In this document: one piece after another, positions 54,351 through 64,000 of the stretch | Numbering within the stretch: the first letter of the stretch is position 1 | How the letters are laid out: the number at the start of each line of letters is the position of its first letter | Assembly: GCF_004342115.1 (NCBI RefSeq) | Contig: NZ_SMAC01000002.1 | Coordinates: forward strand, 62,001 to 126,000 | DNA from: Mannheimia haemolytica | GTDB taxonomy: Bacteria; Pseudomonadota; Gammaproteobacteria; Enterobacterales; Pasteurellaceae | DNA: 64,000 nt | Direction of reading: 5' to 3' | The notes under the pieces: generated by a model | What the model saw: the letters and a program-made list of their open reading frames with translations, nothing else | What the model was told of the DNA's origin: nothing | The model's database searches: none | Position numbers and translations under genes: made by a program

Positions 54351-55511
54351 ATGAAAAAATCTATTCTGTTAATCTTAAGCTTGTTCTCCGCTTCTTTGTT
54401 TGCTGATGTTCAGCTTTCTCCACTCCCACTTCCCCAAATTGGCAAAGTAAGCCAATTTGACCTTTCAGAACAAGGCGAATTAGTGGTAATTAACCAACAA
54501 AAACAATTATGGAGAGTCACACAACAAGCTCAAAAACTGGCAGATGGAGTTTCCACCGAGATTGAACCTAAAGCTCAATACCAACGAATTGCGTTAGCGG
54601 ATCAAAACGGGCATTTTATGCTGTGGACGGCTGATAAAATCTATACCTCCAACATTCCCCTTGCCCCGAAAGCTACAATGACCGCCCTTAATTTTGCCAC
54701 CATTGCCGTGACCAAACAAAACGGACAATTTAAGTTAGCCAGAATTGAAACGCAAGGAAACCAAGCCACTATTACTGCCACCGCAGAAACCGAGGTGTTG
54801 CCTGATGCTCACCCTCTGCAAATTGATTTTGATGCCGAAACACCTAACCAAGGGCATATTGCTGTACTTGCAAAGCCTGATGATTTTACATATCAACACG
54901 GTGTATTAGGCGATGATGTAGAGGCAGGCGAAATTCAATTTCTAGAACGCCATACCCTAAACCCCTTAGCAGAAAAACTCACCCAACAAGGGCGAGTATT
55001 TGAAGCCAACCGCTGGGCGACTTTCACAGAAAATGGAAAAACCAAGATCGTTTCTGTTATCTCTGGCGATGGCAATGGGGCCAGCACTGTTGTGATTGGC
55101 GTTAAAGACGGAAAATTATCAATAGAAGCCGAAAGTGAGCCGCTGTCGACTAACCGTTGGCAATCGCCGTTTATCTTTAACCGCAAGCTCTATGCAATCC
55201 AAATGCCACATCTAAAAGGCAATTTGGTTGAATACAGCCTGAAAGGAAACCAATTAGCTGAACGTTTTATTACCTCCGGCTTAAGCAATCACCGCTATGG
55301 TGATCACGAAACCAATTTAGTGGCGACAACAGAGACTTTCGCACTGATACCCCAAATGGGCTATCAACAAGTTGTTGTGTTGGATAAAACAGGCAAGATC
55401 ACTGAATTGCCAACCGCCCTGCCAGCTGGAATTAAACAAACCAAAGCCGATTCCAACAAAGCCTATTTATTATTAAAAAATGGCGAGATTTGGGTGGCTG
55501 AAGAGAAGTAA
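54351..55511 (+). CDS. Unknown exported protein, probable beta-propeller
   Basis: The 386-residue product has a signal peptide (KKSILLILSLFSASLFA, cleavage near 18) and a mature part of repeated short strands with Asp/Gly turns (FDLSEQGELVVINQQKQLW, then NGHFMLWTADKIYTS, and VISGDGNGASTVVIGVKDG). The layout suggests a periplasmic six- or seven-bladed propeller. I cannot assign a family. It lies between galE and convergent metF and has its own leader after the galE terminator. Confidence 0.75.
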   Translation: MKKSILLILSLFSASLFADVQLSPLPLPQIGKVSQFDLSEQGELVVINQQKQLWRVTQQAQKLADGVSTEIEPKAQYQRIALADQNGHFMLWTADKIYTSNIPLAPKATMTALNFATIAVTKQNGQFKLARIETQGNQATITATAETEVLPDAHPLQIDFDAETPNQGHIAVLAKPDDFTYQHGVLGDDVEAGEIQFLERHTLNPLAEKLTQQGRVFEANRWATFTENGKTKIVSVISGDGNGASTVVIGVKDGKLSIEAESEPLSTNRWQSPFIFNRKLYAIQMPHLKGNLVEYSLKGNQLAERFITSGLSNHRYGDHETNLVATTETFALIPQMGYQQVVVLDKTGKITELPTALPAGIKQTKADSNKAYLLLKNGEIWVAEEK

Positions 55512-55523
55512 AACTATAAGGAG

Positions 55524-55544
55524 GTATAGCTCATTTAGCTATAC
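55524..55544. terminator. Hairpin between the propeller gene and metF
   Basis: GTATAGCT (55524-55531), CATTT loop, AGCTATAC (55537-55544), between convergent stop codons. Confidence 0.6.
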
Positions 55545-55559
55545 AGCCTTAATGTTCGA

Positions 55560-58265
<2,706 letters not shown>

Positions 58266-58276
<11 letters not shown>

Positions 58277-58589
58277 CGACCGACAACTCCAAATTTAATG
58301 CGCTAATAATTTTGCGGATAGTCTCAAAACGGGGCTTACTGCTGGAAAGGCTTTGATACAAACTTTCACGCCCGATCCCTGCTTTTTTCGCTAACTCATT
58401 CATTCCTTTCGCTCGTGCCACGGTATTCAATGCCTGAATAAACTCCTCGTCCGTGCCGTCTTTCAATGTTTCCGCCAAATAAAGGGCGATTAGCTCGTCA
58501 TTGGTGAGGTATTCGGCGGCATCAAATTCGGTGATACCATATTTTTCACGAGTGGCTTGTGGAATCGGGTCATCGTATAATTCGTTCAT
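58266..58589 (-). CDS. HigA-type antitoxin (XRE, putative addiction-module antidote)
   Basis: A 107-residue protein. The N-terminal half carries FDAAEYLTNDELIALYLAET, typical of the antidote family that accompanies RelE/HigB-like killers. The C-terminal half is a helix-turn-helix (AKKAGIGRESLYQSLSSSKP, then RFETIRKIISAL). It lies downstream of the toxin on the same strand, the HigBA order. Its 3' end overlaps the end of the convergent receptor/binding-protein fusion by 11 bases. Confidence 0.88.
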
Positions 58590-58655
58590 TCTTTTTCTCC
58601 TGTTCTGCCATATGCTGTTTAATTTCTGCCCATAGCATTTTATGCTTTATCAATA

Positions 58656-58907
58656 TCAGCTTGGCGTGCCTTTATATCCTCCATTTAGTAGTATATAAAT
58701 AATGCTACCTTTTTGTGCATAGTAAAGGCGATAACCTTTGCTGACGTTTAATCTCATTTCGGAAATTCCTTCTGCGATATATTTGGTATCGCCAAAATTT
58801 CCGCTTTCGGCACGTTCAATACGTCTTGCAATGGTCACCACAGCAAGTGGATCTTTTAAATTTTCAAGCCATTGGTCGAAAATTTCAGTGCGTTCAATAT
58901 GGTACAT
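58656..58907 (-). pseudogene. HigB/RelE-type toxin, C-terminal tail frameshifted
   Basis: The ATG at 58907 (after GGGGGT) opens an 83-residue RelE-fold protein: MYHIERTEIFDQWLENLKDP, then ARRIERAESGNFGDTKYIAE, ISEMRLNVSKGYRLYYAQKG and IIYILLNGG. The family normally continues 'GGDKxxQxxDIxKAKxLWxEI'. Here the frame stops after GGYKGTPS, but the adjacent frames encode KARQADIDKA and then KMLWAEIKQHMAEQEKKNE, the expected tail. Two single-base indels (near 58668 and 58635) would restore a protein running into the antitoxin start. The catalytic core residues lie before the break, so partial activity cannot be excluded. Confidence 0.75.
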
Positions 58908-59087
58908 TCTACCCCCAATCTGTAATGTTTTAAATACAAAACTTAGGCTGATTGAAGGAATATAGCAAAGCCTGTCGTAGGTTACATTCGGCAAACGCTA
59001 TTTTTTCGATGGCGATCGCAAAAATAGCGTTTTCAGCTTGACTTTGGCGCTATGGTATAATCTGCACGTTTGATGAGAGAAAGAAGA

Positions 59088-60056
59088 ATGAAGAAATTAA
59101 ACATTGTGCTTGGAAGCTTGTTGTTGCTGATTGTTAGCAGCGCAGCCTTTTACCAACTGGGCGATTTTGCCTTGCTAAAAAATGCCGAAGGCGTGCTAAG
59201 CGATCTGCGCTGGCTGGTGCTGGGCGAAATTCGACTGCCCCGTATCGGCTTGGCGGTGCTGACGGGCGCCAGCCTTGCGCTTGCCGGTAATGCGATGCAG
59301 GGCGTGTTTCAAAATCCGCTTGCCAGCCCCGGTTTGCTTGGGAGCAGTTCGGGGGCAACGGCGGTGAGCGTGTTTCTGCTCTACTATTTTTCAGCCCCGA
59401 TGGGCTGGCTACTGTTTGGCGGTGTAGCAGGTGCGTTGGGGGCGTTTTTGCTGGTGTGGCTGATTAGCTTTCGCCACGGCACTACAATGATGATTTTAAG
59501 TGGCGTGGCGGTAAACGTGTTGCTCGGGGCAGCGGTGACTTTACTACTTTCCAATGCCGAAAGCCCGTGGGCGTTGGCGGAACTCTACCGCTGGTTACAA
59601 GGCTCATTAGTCTGGGCAACCGCAGAGGCAGTATGTTGGGCGTTCCCCTTGATCTTGCTCGGCATTGTCTGCCTCTATCGGGAACGGCGTTATCTCGACC
59701 TGCTAACCTTCGGCGAAGAGACCGCTGCAACAATGGGCATCAACCTGCAACGCAGTTTTTTTACCGTTAGCATTGGCGTGGCGCTGTTGGTCGGAGCAAC
59801 TATTCCACAAACCGGCACTATCGGTTTTATCGGCTTAATTGCTCCGCATCTTGCCCGTATTTGGCTGAAAAAACCACCGTCTCAGCTTTACCTCACCTCC
59901 GCTTTAATCGGGGCGTTGTTACTGCTGATTGCAGATCTAGCGGTGCAATATGTGCCGTTTTTTGCCCGCATTTACATCGGCACGCTCACGGCGATTTTGG
60001 GCGCACCGTTTTTGATTTGGATTTTATTCACCCAGCAACGGAGATTGGCACAATGA
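59088..60056 (+). CDS. FecCD/BtuC-family ABC permease
   Basis: A 322-residue permease with about ten helices. Family segments LRLPRIGLAVLTGASLALAG appear here as EIRLPRIGLAVLTGASLALA, followed by MQGVFQNPLASPGLLGSSSGA, in which the conserved NPLA..GLLG is intact; the end has GTIGFIGLIAPHLARIW and the C-terminal TAILGAPFLIWIL. Members import cobalamin, haem or ferric siderophores. With a BtuB-like receptor and BtuF-like protein upstream, cobalamin is the likeliest substrate. The ATG at 59088 is used rather than TTG/ATG a few codons earlier. Base composition is clearly GC-richer than the surroundings. It overlaps the ATPase by four bases (ATGA). Confidence 0.9.
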   Translation: MKKLNIVLGSLLLLIVSSAAFYQLGDFALLKNAEGVLSDLRWLVLGEIRLPRIGLAVLTGASLALAGNAMQGVFQNPLASPGLLGSSSGATAVSVFLLYYFSAPMGWLLFGGVAGALGAFLLVWLISFRHGTTMMILSGVAVNVLLGAAVTLLLSNAESPWALAELYRWLQGSLVWATAEAVCWAFPLILLGIVCLYRERRYLDLLTFGEETAATMGINLQRSFFTVSIGVALLVGATIPQTGTIGFIGLIAPHLARIWLKKPPSQLYLTSALIGALLLLIADLAVQYVPFFARIYIGTLTAILGAPFLIWILFTQQRRLAQ

Positions 60057-60802
60057 TCAAGATTGAAAACCTCACCCTTGCTCACGGTATTCAACACCTC
60101 TCTTGCTATCTGCCAAAAGGCAAATTGATCGGCATTATGGGGGCAAACGGGGCGGGGAAATCCTCGTTGCTCAAAGCGATTGCCGGCATTCTACGCCCGA
60201 CAAGCGGTGAAATTTGGCTGGAAAATTGCAAACTGCACGCCCTTTCCGCCGTTGAACGGAGCCGACAATTTGCCTACCTTGCCCAACAGCTCAACGTGGC
60301 GTGGCAACTTTCGGTATATGATGTGATAGCACTCGGCTTGCCCGCACCGCTTTCGCCCGAACAAGAGCGTCAAAAGGTGCGTTCGGTTGCCGAACAGTTG
60401 GCGATTTCTCACCTGCTGGATAACACTTACCAATGCCTTTCCGGCGGTGAACAGACCCGAGTGCAACTCGCCCGTTGTTTGATGAAACAAGCCCCGATCT
60501 TGCTTGCCGATGAACCGATTGCCGCCCTCGACCCCTACTACCAAATCGACATTATGCAGCAGCTCAAAGCCCTCACCCCAACCCAGACCTGCGTGGTGGT
60601 GATTCATCATCTGCCCCTTGCCTACCGTTTTTGCGATGAAATCATTCTGCTTAAAAACGGTAATTTACTCGCCAACGGCAACACACAAGCGGTCTTAACT
60701 GCCGAAAATATTGCAACGGCTTTTGGGGTGAAAGCTGAAATGGATTGGGAGAAAAGGGAAATGTGGGGGATTGAAAAATTGGAAATGAACTTCCAATTTT
60801 AG
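60053..60802 (+). CDS. BtuD/FecE-family ABC ATPase
   Basis: A 249-residue ATPase with Walker A GANGAGKSS (about 32-40), Q-loop YLAQQLNVAW, signature LSGGEQTRVQLARCLM, Walker B ILLADEPIAALD and switch His in VVIHHLPLAYRF. It belongs to the BtuD/FecE group that pairs with FecCD permeases. Its ATG overlaps the permease stop (ATGA); a frame open further upstream lies entirely inside the permease gene. The composition is GC-rich like the permease. With the binding protein broken, the transporter is an orphan unless another binding protein serves it. Confidence 0.92.
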   Translation: MIKIENLTLAHGIQHLSCYLPKGKLIGIMGANGAGKSSLLKAIAGILRPTSGEIWLENCKLHALSAVERSRQFAYLAQQLNVAWQLSVYDVIALGLPAPLSPEQERQKVRSVAEQLAISHLLDNTYQCLSGGEQTRVQLARCLMKQAPILLADEPIAALDPYYQIDIMQQLKALTPTQTCVVVIHHLPLAYRFCDEIILLKNGNLLANGNTQAVLTAENIATAFGVKAEMDWEKREMWGIEKLEMNFQF

Positions 60803-60947
60803 GGAAATTTGCTTGGCAGAAGATTTTTTCAGTTTCATTAAGATTAAATCCCATTCCGACACAACATTTACCTCAACAGATTGTTTAACCGATTTTGAGT
60901 AGGGGTAGAGAGAAAAGTTGGTTGAGGTGAATGGATAGAGGAGAACA

Positions 60948-61003
60948 AGCGGTCAGTTTTGCGGGGAAATTTGCAAAGTTTTGGGAGAATTGACCGCTTG
61001 TAG
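60948..61003. repeat. Inverted pair of uptake signals between the ATPase and the HEPN gene
   Basis: ACAAGCGGTCAGTTTTGC (60948-60965) faces a TTGACCGCTTGT ending at 61003, separated by TTTGCAAAGTTTTGGG. It lies between convergent genes and could terminate both. The remaining gap shows nothing else. Confidence 0.7.
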
Positions 61004-61018
61004 CTTTATTGACAATAA

Positions 61019-61653
61019 CTAATCACAAAATCCTTTTAAACAATCCCACAAAATCAAATAGCAATATTTAACAACTTCGTGGTTTTCAGGTGTTGGACTT
61101 AAGCTACCATGTACCAAATGGCAACGAACTTGATAAATTATTTCTAATAACCCGGAAAATATTTTTTGGATATCCTCTACTAAAACCAAATTGCCTAAAT
61201 CGTGAGCATTTGCATATTGTGTTTTTAATTTTCCTGCACGCGTTTTTGCGTTGTGAATAACTAGATTCTGATATGCTACAGAATTTGTCTTGTTAGGAAA
61301 ATCAATAAGCACATTTTCCAAGTTAAATTTAGAATATTCACTTGGAATATTGCTACCTGAATATTTTAACTCTGCCTGAACTAATGCAAAATGAAGTTGC
61401 TCAATATTATTCCATAAATTAGTTTTTTCTTTTATTTTTCCAGAGGTGAATATTCTTTCAAACTCTTTATAAAGTTTGTTTTGATTACTGGTATCCGATT
61501 TTATTCTATCAATATGTGTTCTATCCTTACCTAAGGAATAATGGAAGTTATACCAGCTATTACAACTGAGCCATAACATTAAAAAAGAGAGTGGTAATCT
61601 ATCCTTGCTTTATTAAACCACTCTTTTTTCAAATCTTGATTATGATTAGGCAT
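61019..61653 (-). pseudogene. HEPN-domain protein next to hsdS, frameshifted at a T6 tract
   Basis: An ATG at 61653, two bases after the hsdS frame's stop and preceded by AGGTAATA, opens MPNHNQDLKKEWFNKARIDY and stops at TAA 24 codons later. One extra T in the T6 run (61581-61586) would join it in frame to the long open frame 61019-61579 (LMLWLSCNSWYNFHYSLGK...), giving about 211 residues. Near the end RCHLVHG fits the Rx4-6H motif of HEPN RNases, followed by SLSPTPENHE. HEPN proteins often accompany restriction or toxin-antitoxin loci. Translation of the long part from the internal ATG at 61579 has no good ribosome-binding site. Either a real inactivation, a phase-variable tract or a sequencing error is possible. 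Confidence 0.7.
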
Positions 61654-61655
61654 TA

Positions 61656-62417
61656 TTACCTCATATTTTCTATTTCTTGTTCTACAAGTATTTTAGCTTT
61701 TTCCAGTAAAACTTCACTTTCTACTCTCAATGCAAAACTTTGTTGTACTTTGTCGCTAATGGTTTGCTGGATATTTTTAGGTAATACCGGAATCACTACA
61801 TCTAAAATTTCAGACGGTTTCCAATGTTGGATAATAGAGCCTCCCGCATCTCTTTCCGCTTGTAATTGTACAGCAGGAGAATTCAATGCTAACGCCAAAT
61901 AATCGGGTAAAACTTCGTCAGTTTTAAGCTCTAGATGCACAATTGCCCCTGATGTAATCACATTCAAATCTTGCGGAACACGGTAAGCAATGCCGACTGT
62001 GCCGTCTTTAGTCAGTAATATACTGTCTTTTTTAGGTCTTACAACATTGCCAAAATCTTTCGGATGTAAGTATTTATCTGTTTGGCTGATGCCGAATTTA
62101 GATAAATCCGATACACGCACAAAGGGTATTCCCTCTGTTTGATAAGCTTCCGAGCCCGGTTCTACCGATTTTTGTAAATTAACAATCTCACCTAATTTCA
62201 TCGTTTTGAAATTGGCTAATTGTGCAAATAAGCTTGCAAATTTAGGTTGGTAATATTCTGCATCTAAACGACCGCTTGTACCGAATGATTGACCGAATGA
62301 ACATACCGAAATATTTTCAGGCTGTTTGACAAGTAAATGTTCTAATAAAGTCCATTCTGCTAAACGTGCAAAATAAGAAGATCTCGCCAATAAACCATAA
62401 GGCTTAGCAGGATCTAC
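61656..62417 (-). CDS. hsdS: hsdS second frame: C-terminal target-recognition domain
   Basis: This frame is open from the last G of the poly-G tract to TAA at 61656 (253 codons) and has no ATG near its beginning; only TTG at 62390 could start it. It encodes VDPAKPYGLLARSSYFARLA, the coiled-coil end, then TSGRLDAEYYQPKFASLFAQ and a target-recognition domain with GIPFVRVSDLSKFG, SILLTKDGTVGIAYRV and AGGSIIQHWKPSEILDVVIP, ending in a second coiled coil (LRVESEVLLEKAKILVEQEI). It is therefore the 3' part of a longer specificity subunit and is expressed in full only when the G tract has 9 (or 12) residues. Confidence 0.85.
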   Translation of the reverse strand, partial: VDPAKPYGLLARSSYFARLAEWTLLEHLLVKQPENISVCSFGQSFGTSGRLDAEYYQPKFASLFAQLANFKTMKLGEIVNLQKSVEPGSEAYQTEGIPFVRVSDLSKFGISQTDKYLHPKDFGNVVRPKKDSILLTKDGTVGIAYRVPQDLNVITSGAIVHLELKTDEVLPDYLALALNSPAVQLQAERDAGGSIIQHWKPSEILDVVIPVLPKNIQQTISDKVQQSFALRVESEVLLEKAKILVEQEIENMR

Positions 62418-63840
62418 CCCCCCCCCGCACTTCTAACTCATTGATATTAAATGAATTATTTTCAATTTCAAACTCTACATTATTTTTAGCTTGAGCGAGT
62501 AAATTTTGTGCTTGCTGCCTTAAATCGTTGCTTTGGCGGATATATTCAGCAATTTTTTCTTGGATTTCTCCACTTATTTTAGGAATTGGTAAATTCAAAA
62601 TATCGTTATCTTTAATTACAGGATAACTCGTACCTACATTAAATTGTAGTAACCAATCTTTATATAGTTCTGACCGTAATAGCACCTTTAAAACTTCATT
62701 ATTAAAAACAGAGTTTTCCTTTCTGCGTAATACTGTAAACGCACCACTAACAACTAAATCTTGATCATTTTCACCGATAATTGTTACTGCACCACGATAA
62801 GGGCGAACGGTTGAAATTAAAATATCACCTGTTTGGGCTTGAGTTTTAGCATTAGCAGGTAATTCTTGTGTCTCTATCCAATTCGTTTGATATGAACCAT
62901 CACCAATATTAACATCACCAATTTCAATATATTGATACATCGGTTTTGTCCAATCAGGTTTTTGGGTGATATGTAAATATTCATCACGAATAAAAACATA
63001 ATCTTGCGATTGAATTAAATTCCAGTATTGCTCATATTTAGTTTGATAATACTCTGCATCTAATCGTCCTGTTTGTAAGAAACTCTCTTTTAAGGATTTA
63101 ACATTTACAGGATTGCTATCAGCTTGAAAAGCTCTCAAACCGAGATTTTCTAATAATAAAGTTTCAGCTTCTTGGTAACTTTGTGTTGATTTTTGTACAA
63201 AATCATTACTTTGCTTAATGATTTTATCTACCTGCTTTTGTGTTTCTAGATCAATTAAGGGGACTTTAATCGCACCAAGCTCCTCATTATTCAGATTGTA
63301 TTGTCCTGTTGGACGTGCATTCCGGTTAATTTGGATTTTTCCATAAGAACTTTGTAAAAAAGCAAATAAATACGTTGGTAATAATTCTTTATTATATTTT
63401 GATTTTAATCTTACAAAAGACATTGCTTGTGTAATATTTGCTTTTGGAAAAGTGCTACTAACATAAGCTACCCGACCAACAACCTCCAAAGTTGCACCAA
63501 CGATATTTACTAAAACATCCCCTTCTTTCAGTTGTGATGAAATCATTTTCTCATTGATATCTTCGCTAATAAAATAATCTACCGAAGAGTACTTATTTAA
63601 TAGATTATTCCTAATATCATTGGTTTTTAATAAGACAACCCCCTCTTTTAAGTTATCATCTCGATCTGTTGGTGTTGTACCACTTTTAATCAGAGAAACC
63701 TCATTCAGCGATAATGGAAAATTAAAACTCGGATGGTTTAAGTATTTTTTCAAAAAGAAAGTACTATCCATTCGTTCCGAATAACTTGCAGAACGAACCT
63801 TACTCAAATAAACCTCGCTCACCTCTAGCCCATCTAACAA
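62404..63840 (-). CDS. hsdS: Type I restriction-modification specificity subunit, first frame
   Basis: In the sequenced state this frame gives about 478 residues with two target-recognition domains. TRD1 is at about 25-200 (NEVSLIKSGTTPT, then GDVLVNIVGATLEVVGRVAY and ARPTGQYNLNNEELGAIKVP). A coiled coil follows at about 205-240 (ETQKQVDKIIKQSNDFVQKS). TRD2 is at about 275-425 (GRLDAEYYQTKYEQYW, GDILISTVRPYRG, GTSYPVIKDNDILNLPIP), then a second coiled coil to about 460 and a short tail cut by the poly-G tract. The start is unclear: TTG at 63840 has no good site, and the frame stays open upstream (GKGLSPFDPAKYQALLDG) to a TAA near 63898, overlapping the end of hsdM. Confidence 0.88.
   Translation of the reverse strand: MLDGLEVSEVYLSKVRSASYSERMDSTFFLKKYLNHPSFNFPLSLNEVSLIKSGTTPTDRDDNLKEGVVLLKTNDIRNNLLNKYSSVDYFISEDINEKMISSQLKEGDVLVNIVGATLEVVGRVAYVSSTFPKANITQAMSFVRLKSKYNKELLPTYLFAFLQSSYGKIQINRNARPTGQYNLNNEELGAIKVPLIDLETQKQVDKIIKQSNDFVQKSTQSYQEAETLLLENLGLRAFQADSNPVNVKSLKESFLQTGRLDAEYYQTKYEQYWNLIQSQDYVFIRDEYLHITQKPDWTKPMYQYIEIGDVNIGDGSYQTNWIETQELPANAKTQAQTGDILISTVRPYRGAVTIIGENDQDLVVSGAFTVLRRKENSVFNNEVLKVLLRSELYKDWLLQFNVGTSYPVIKDNDILNLPIPKISGEIQEKIAEYIRQSNDLRQQAQNLLAQAKNNVEFEIENNSFNINELEVRGGGRSC
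62417..62426 (-). repeat. hsdS: G10 tract joining or separating the two hsdS frames
   Basis: On the coding strand GTGC-G10-TAGATC. With ten G the first frame ends RGGGRSC then TAA. With nine G the reading passes into GTA GAT CCT GCT AAG and fuses both frames into one protein of about 727 residues. Homopolymeric G tracts of this length slip readily during replication. Confidence 0.92.
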
Positions 63841-63869
63841 TGCCTGATATTTAGCAGGGTCAAATGGGC

Positions 63870-64000
63870 TTAATCCTTTCCCACAAAAGAGAGCTTTTCT
63901 TTTTTAGCAAATTCAATAAAGGCTTCTGCAATGCCGTCTTGGGTACTATTATCGTGATTAAATAGATCGTGCTCCACAATTAGGTGTTGATGGTTGTCTA
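63870..64000 (-). CDS. hsdM: Type I restriction-modification DNA methyltransferase, C-terminal end
   Basis: The last 42 codons of a gene that begins beyond the window: DNHQHLIVEHDLFNHDNSTQ, then DGIAEAFIEFAKKEKLSFVGKD and stop. This resembles the C-termini of N6-adenine methylases of NgoAV-like type I loci as far as I recall them. The gene overlaps the open hsdS frame, which lies in the -1 frame. One extra G in GTGGGAAAGG (about 63880) would fuse the two. Confidence 0.7.
   Translation of the reverse strand, partial: DNHQHLIVEHDLFNHDNSTQDGIAEAFIEFAKKEKLSFVGKD

Overview
The window reads as chromosome of a Pasteurellaceae bacterium of the Actinobacillus pleuropneumoniae / Mannheimia / Bibersteinia branch. 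Three things point there. Copies of the Apl-type DNA uptake signal ACAAGCGGT (reverse ACCGCTTGT) are scattered throughout, often as inverted pairs next to genes. Nearly every housekeeping protein is a close match to its gamma-proteobacterial (Escherichia, Haemophilus) counterpart. The trp operon carries the Haemophilus-type extra gene between trpG and trpD. Base composition is AT-rich, with two exceptions in composition: a GC-richer transport cassette near 57.6-60.8 kb and very AT-rich islands at 22-24.5 kb and 30.3-31.9 kb.

Layout, left to right. 0-2.7 kb: the start of gpt, then a Slam outer-membrane translocator and its probable surface lipoprotein substrate. 2.9-11.1 kb: pepD, an MFS symporter, ratA-rnfH, the molybdate importer modABC and a yadGH-type ABC exporter. 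11.2-21.7 kb: dnaX (with an A10 slippage tract), apt, lpxM, a ~420 bp giant palindrome, and the whole rnfABCDGE electron-transport operon with a TRIC-type channel gene inserted between rnfC and rnfD. 22.0-24.6 kb: a four-gene island of unknown function, with a heptanucleotide repeat inside one gene and two palindromes upstream. 24.8-30.3 kb: ettA, dnaQ, the rpsF-priB-rpsR-rplI ribosomal operon, and purD under a PurR box.

30.3-31.9 kb: a colicin-type pore-forming toxin with a convergent three-helix membrane immunity protein, wedged between purD and malQ. 32-43 kb: malQ, pnuC, a 1383-residue trimeric autotransporter adhesin, an SLC13/RCK transporter, rluB and yciO. 43.1-46.8 kb: trpE-trpG-tautomerase-like-trpD behind a TrpR operator with no room for an attenuator. 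46.8-55.5 kb: a methyltransferase, tRNA-Asp, a sufE-like gene, clpPX, fic, a small regulator module, lpxK-ycaR, galE and a secreted protein.

55.5-60.8 kb is damaged. metF and a BtuB-like receptor have both lost their 5' ends at a shared head-to-head junction. The receptor is fused in frame to a BtuF-like binding protein. A higBA toxin-antitoxin pair with a frameshifted toxin tail follows, then an intact BtuCD-like permease and ATPase. 61.0-64 kb: the 3' end of a type I restriction-modification locus (hsdM, hsdS) with a G10 tract that decides whether two hsdS frames are joined, and a downstream HEPN-domain gene that is itself out of frame at a short T tract.

The best candidates for something new are the colicin/immunity pair, the NgoAV-like hsdS switch with its HEPN neighbour, the repeat-containing four-gene island, the Slam/lipoprotein pair, and the receptor/binding-protein fusion.
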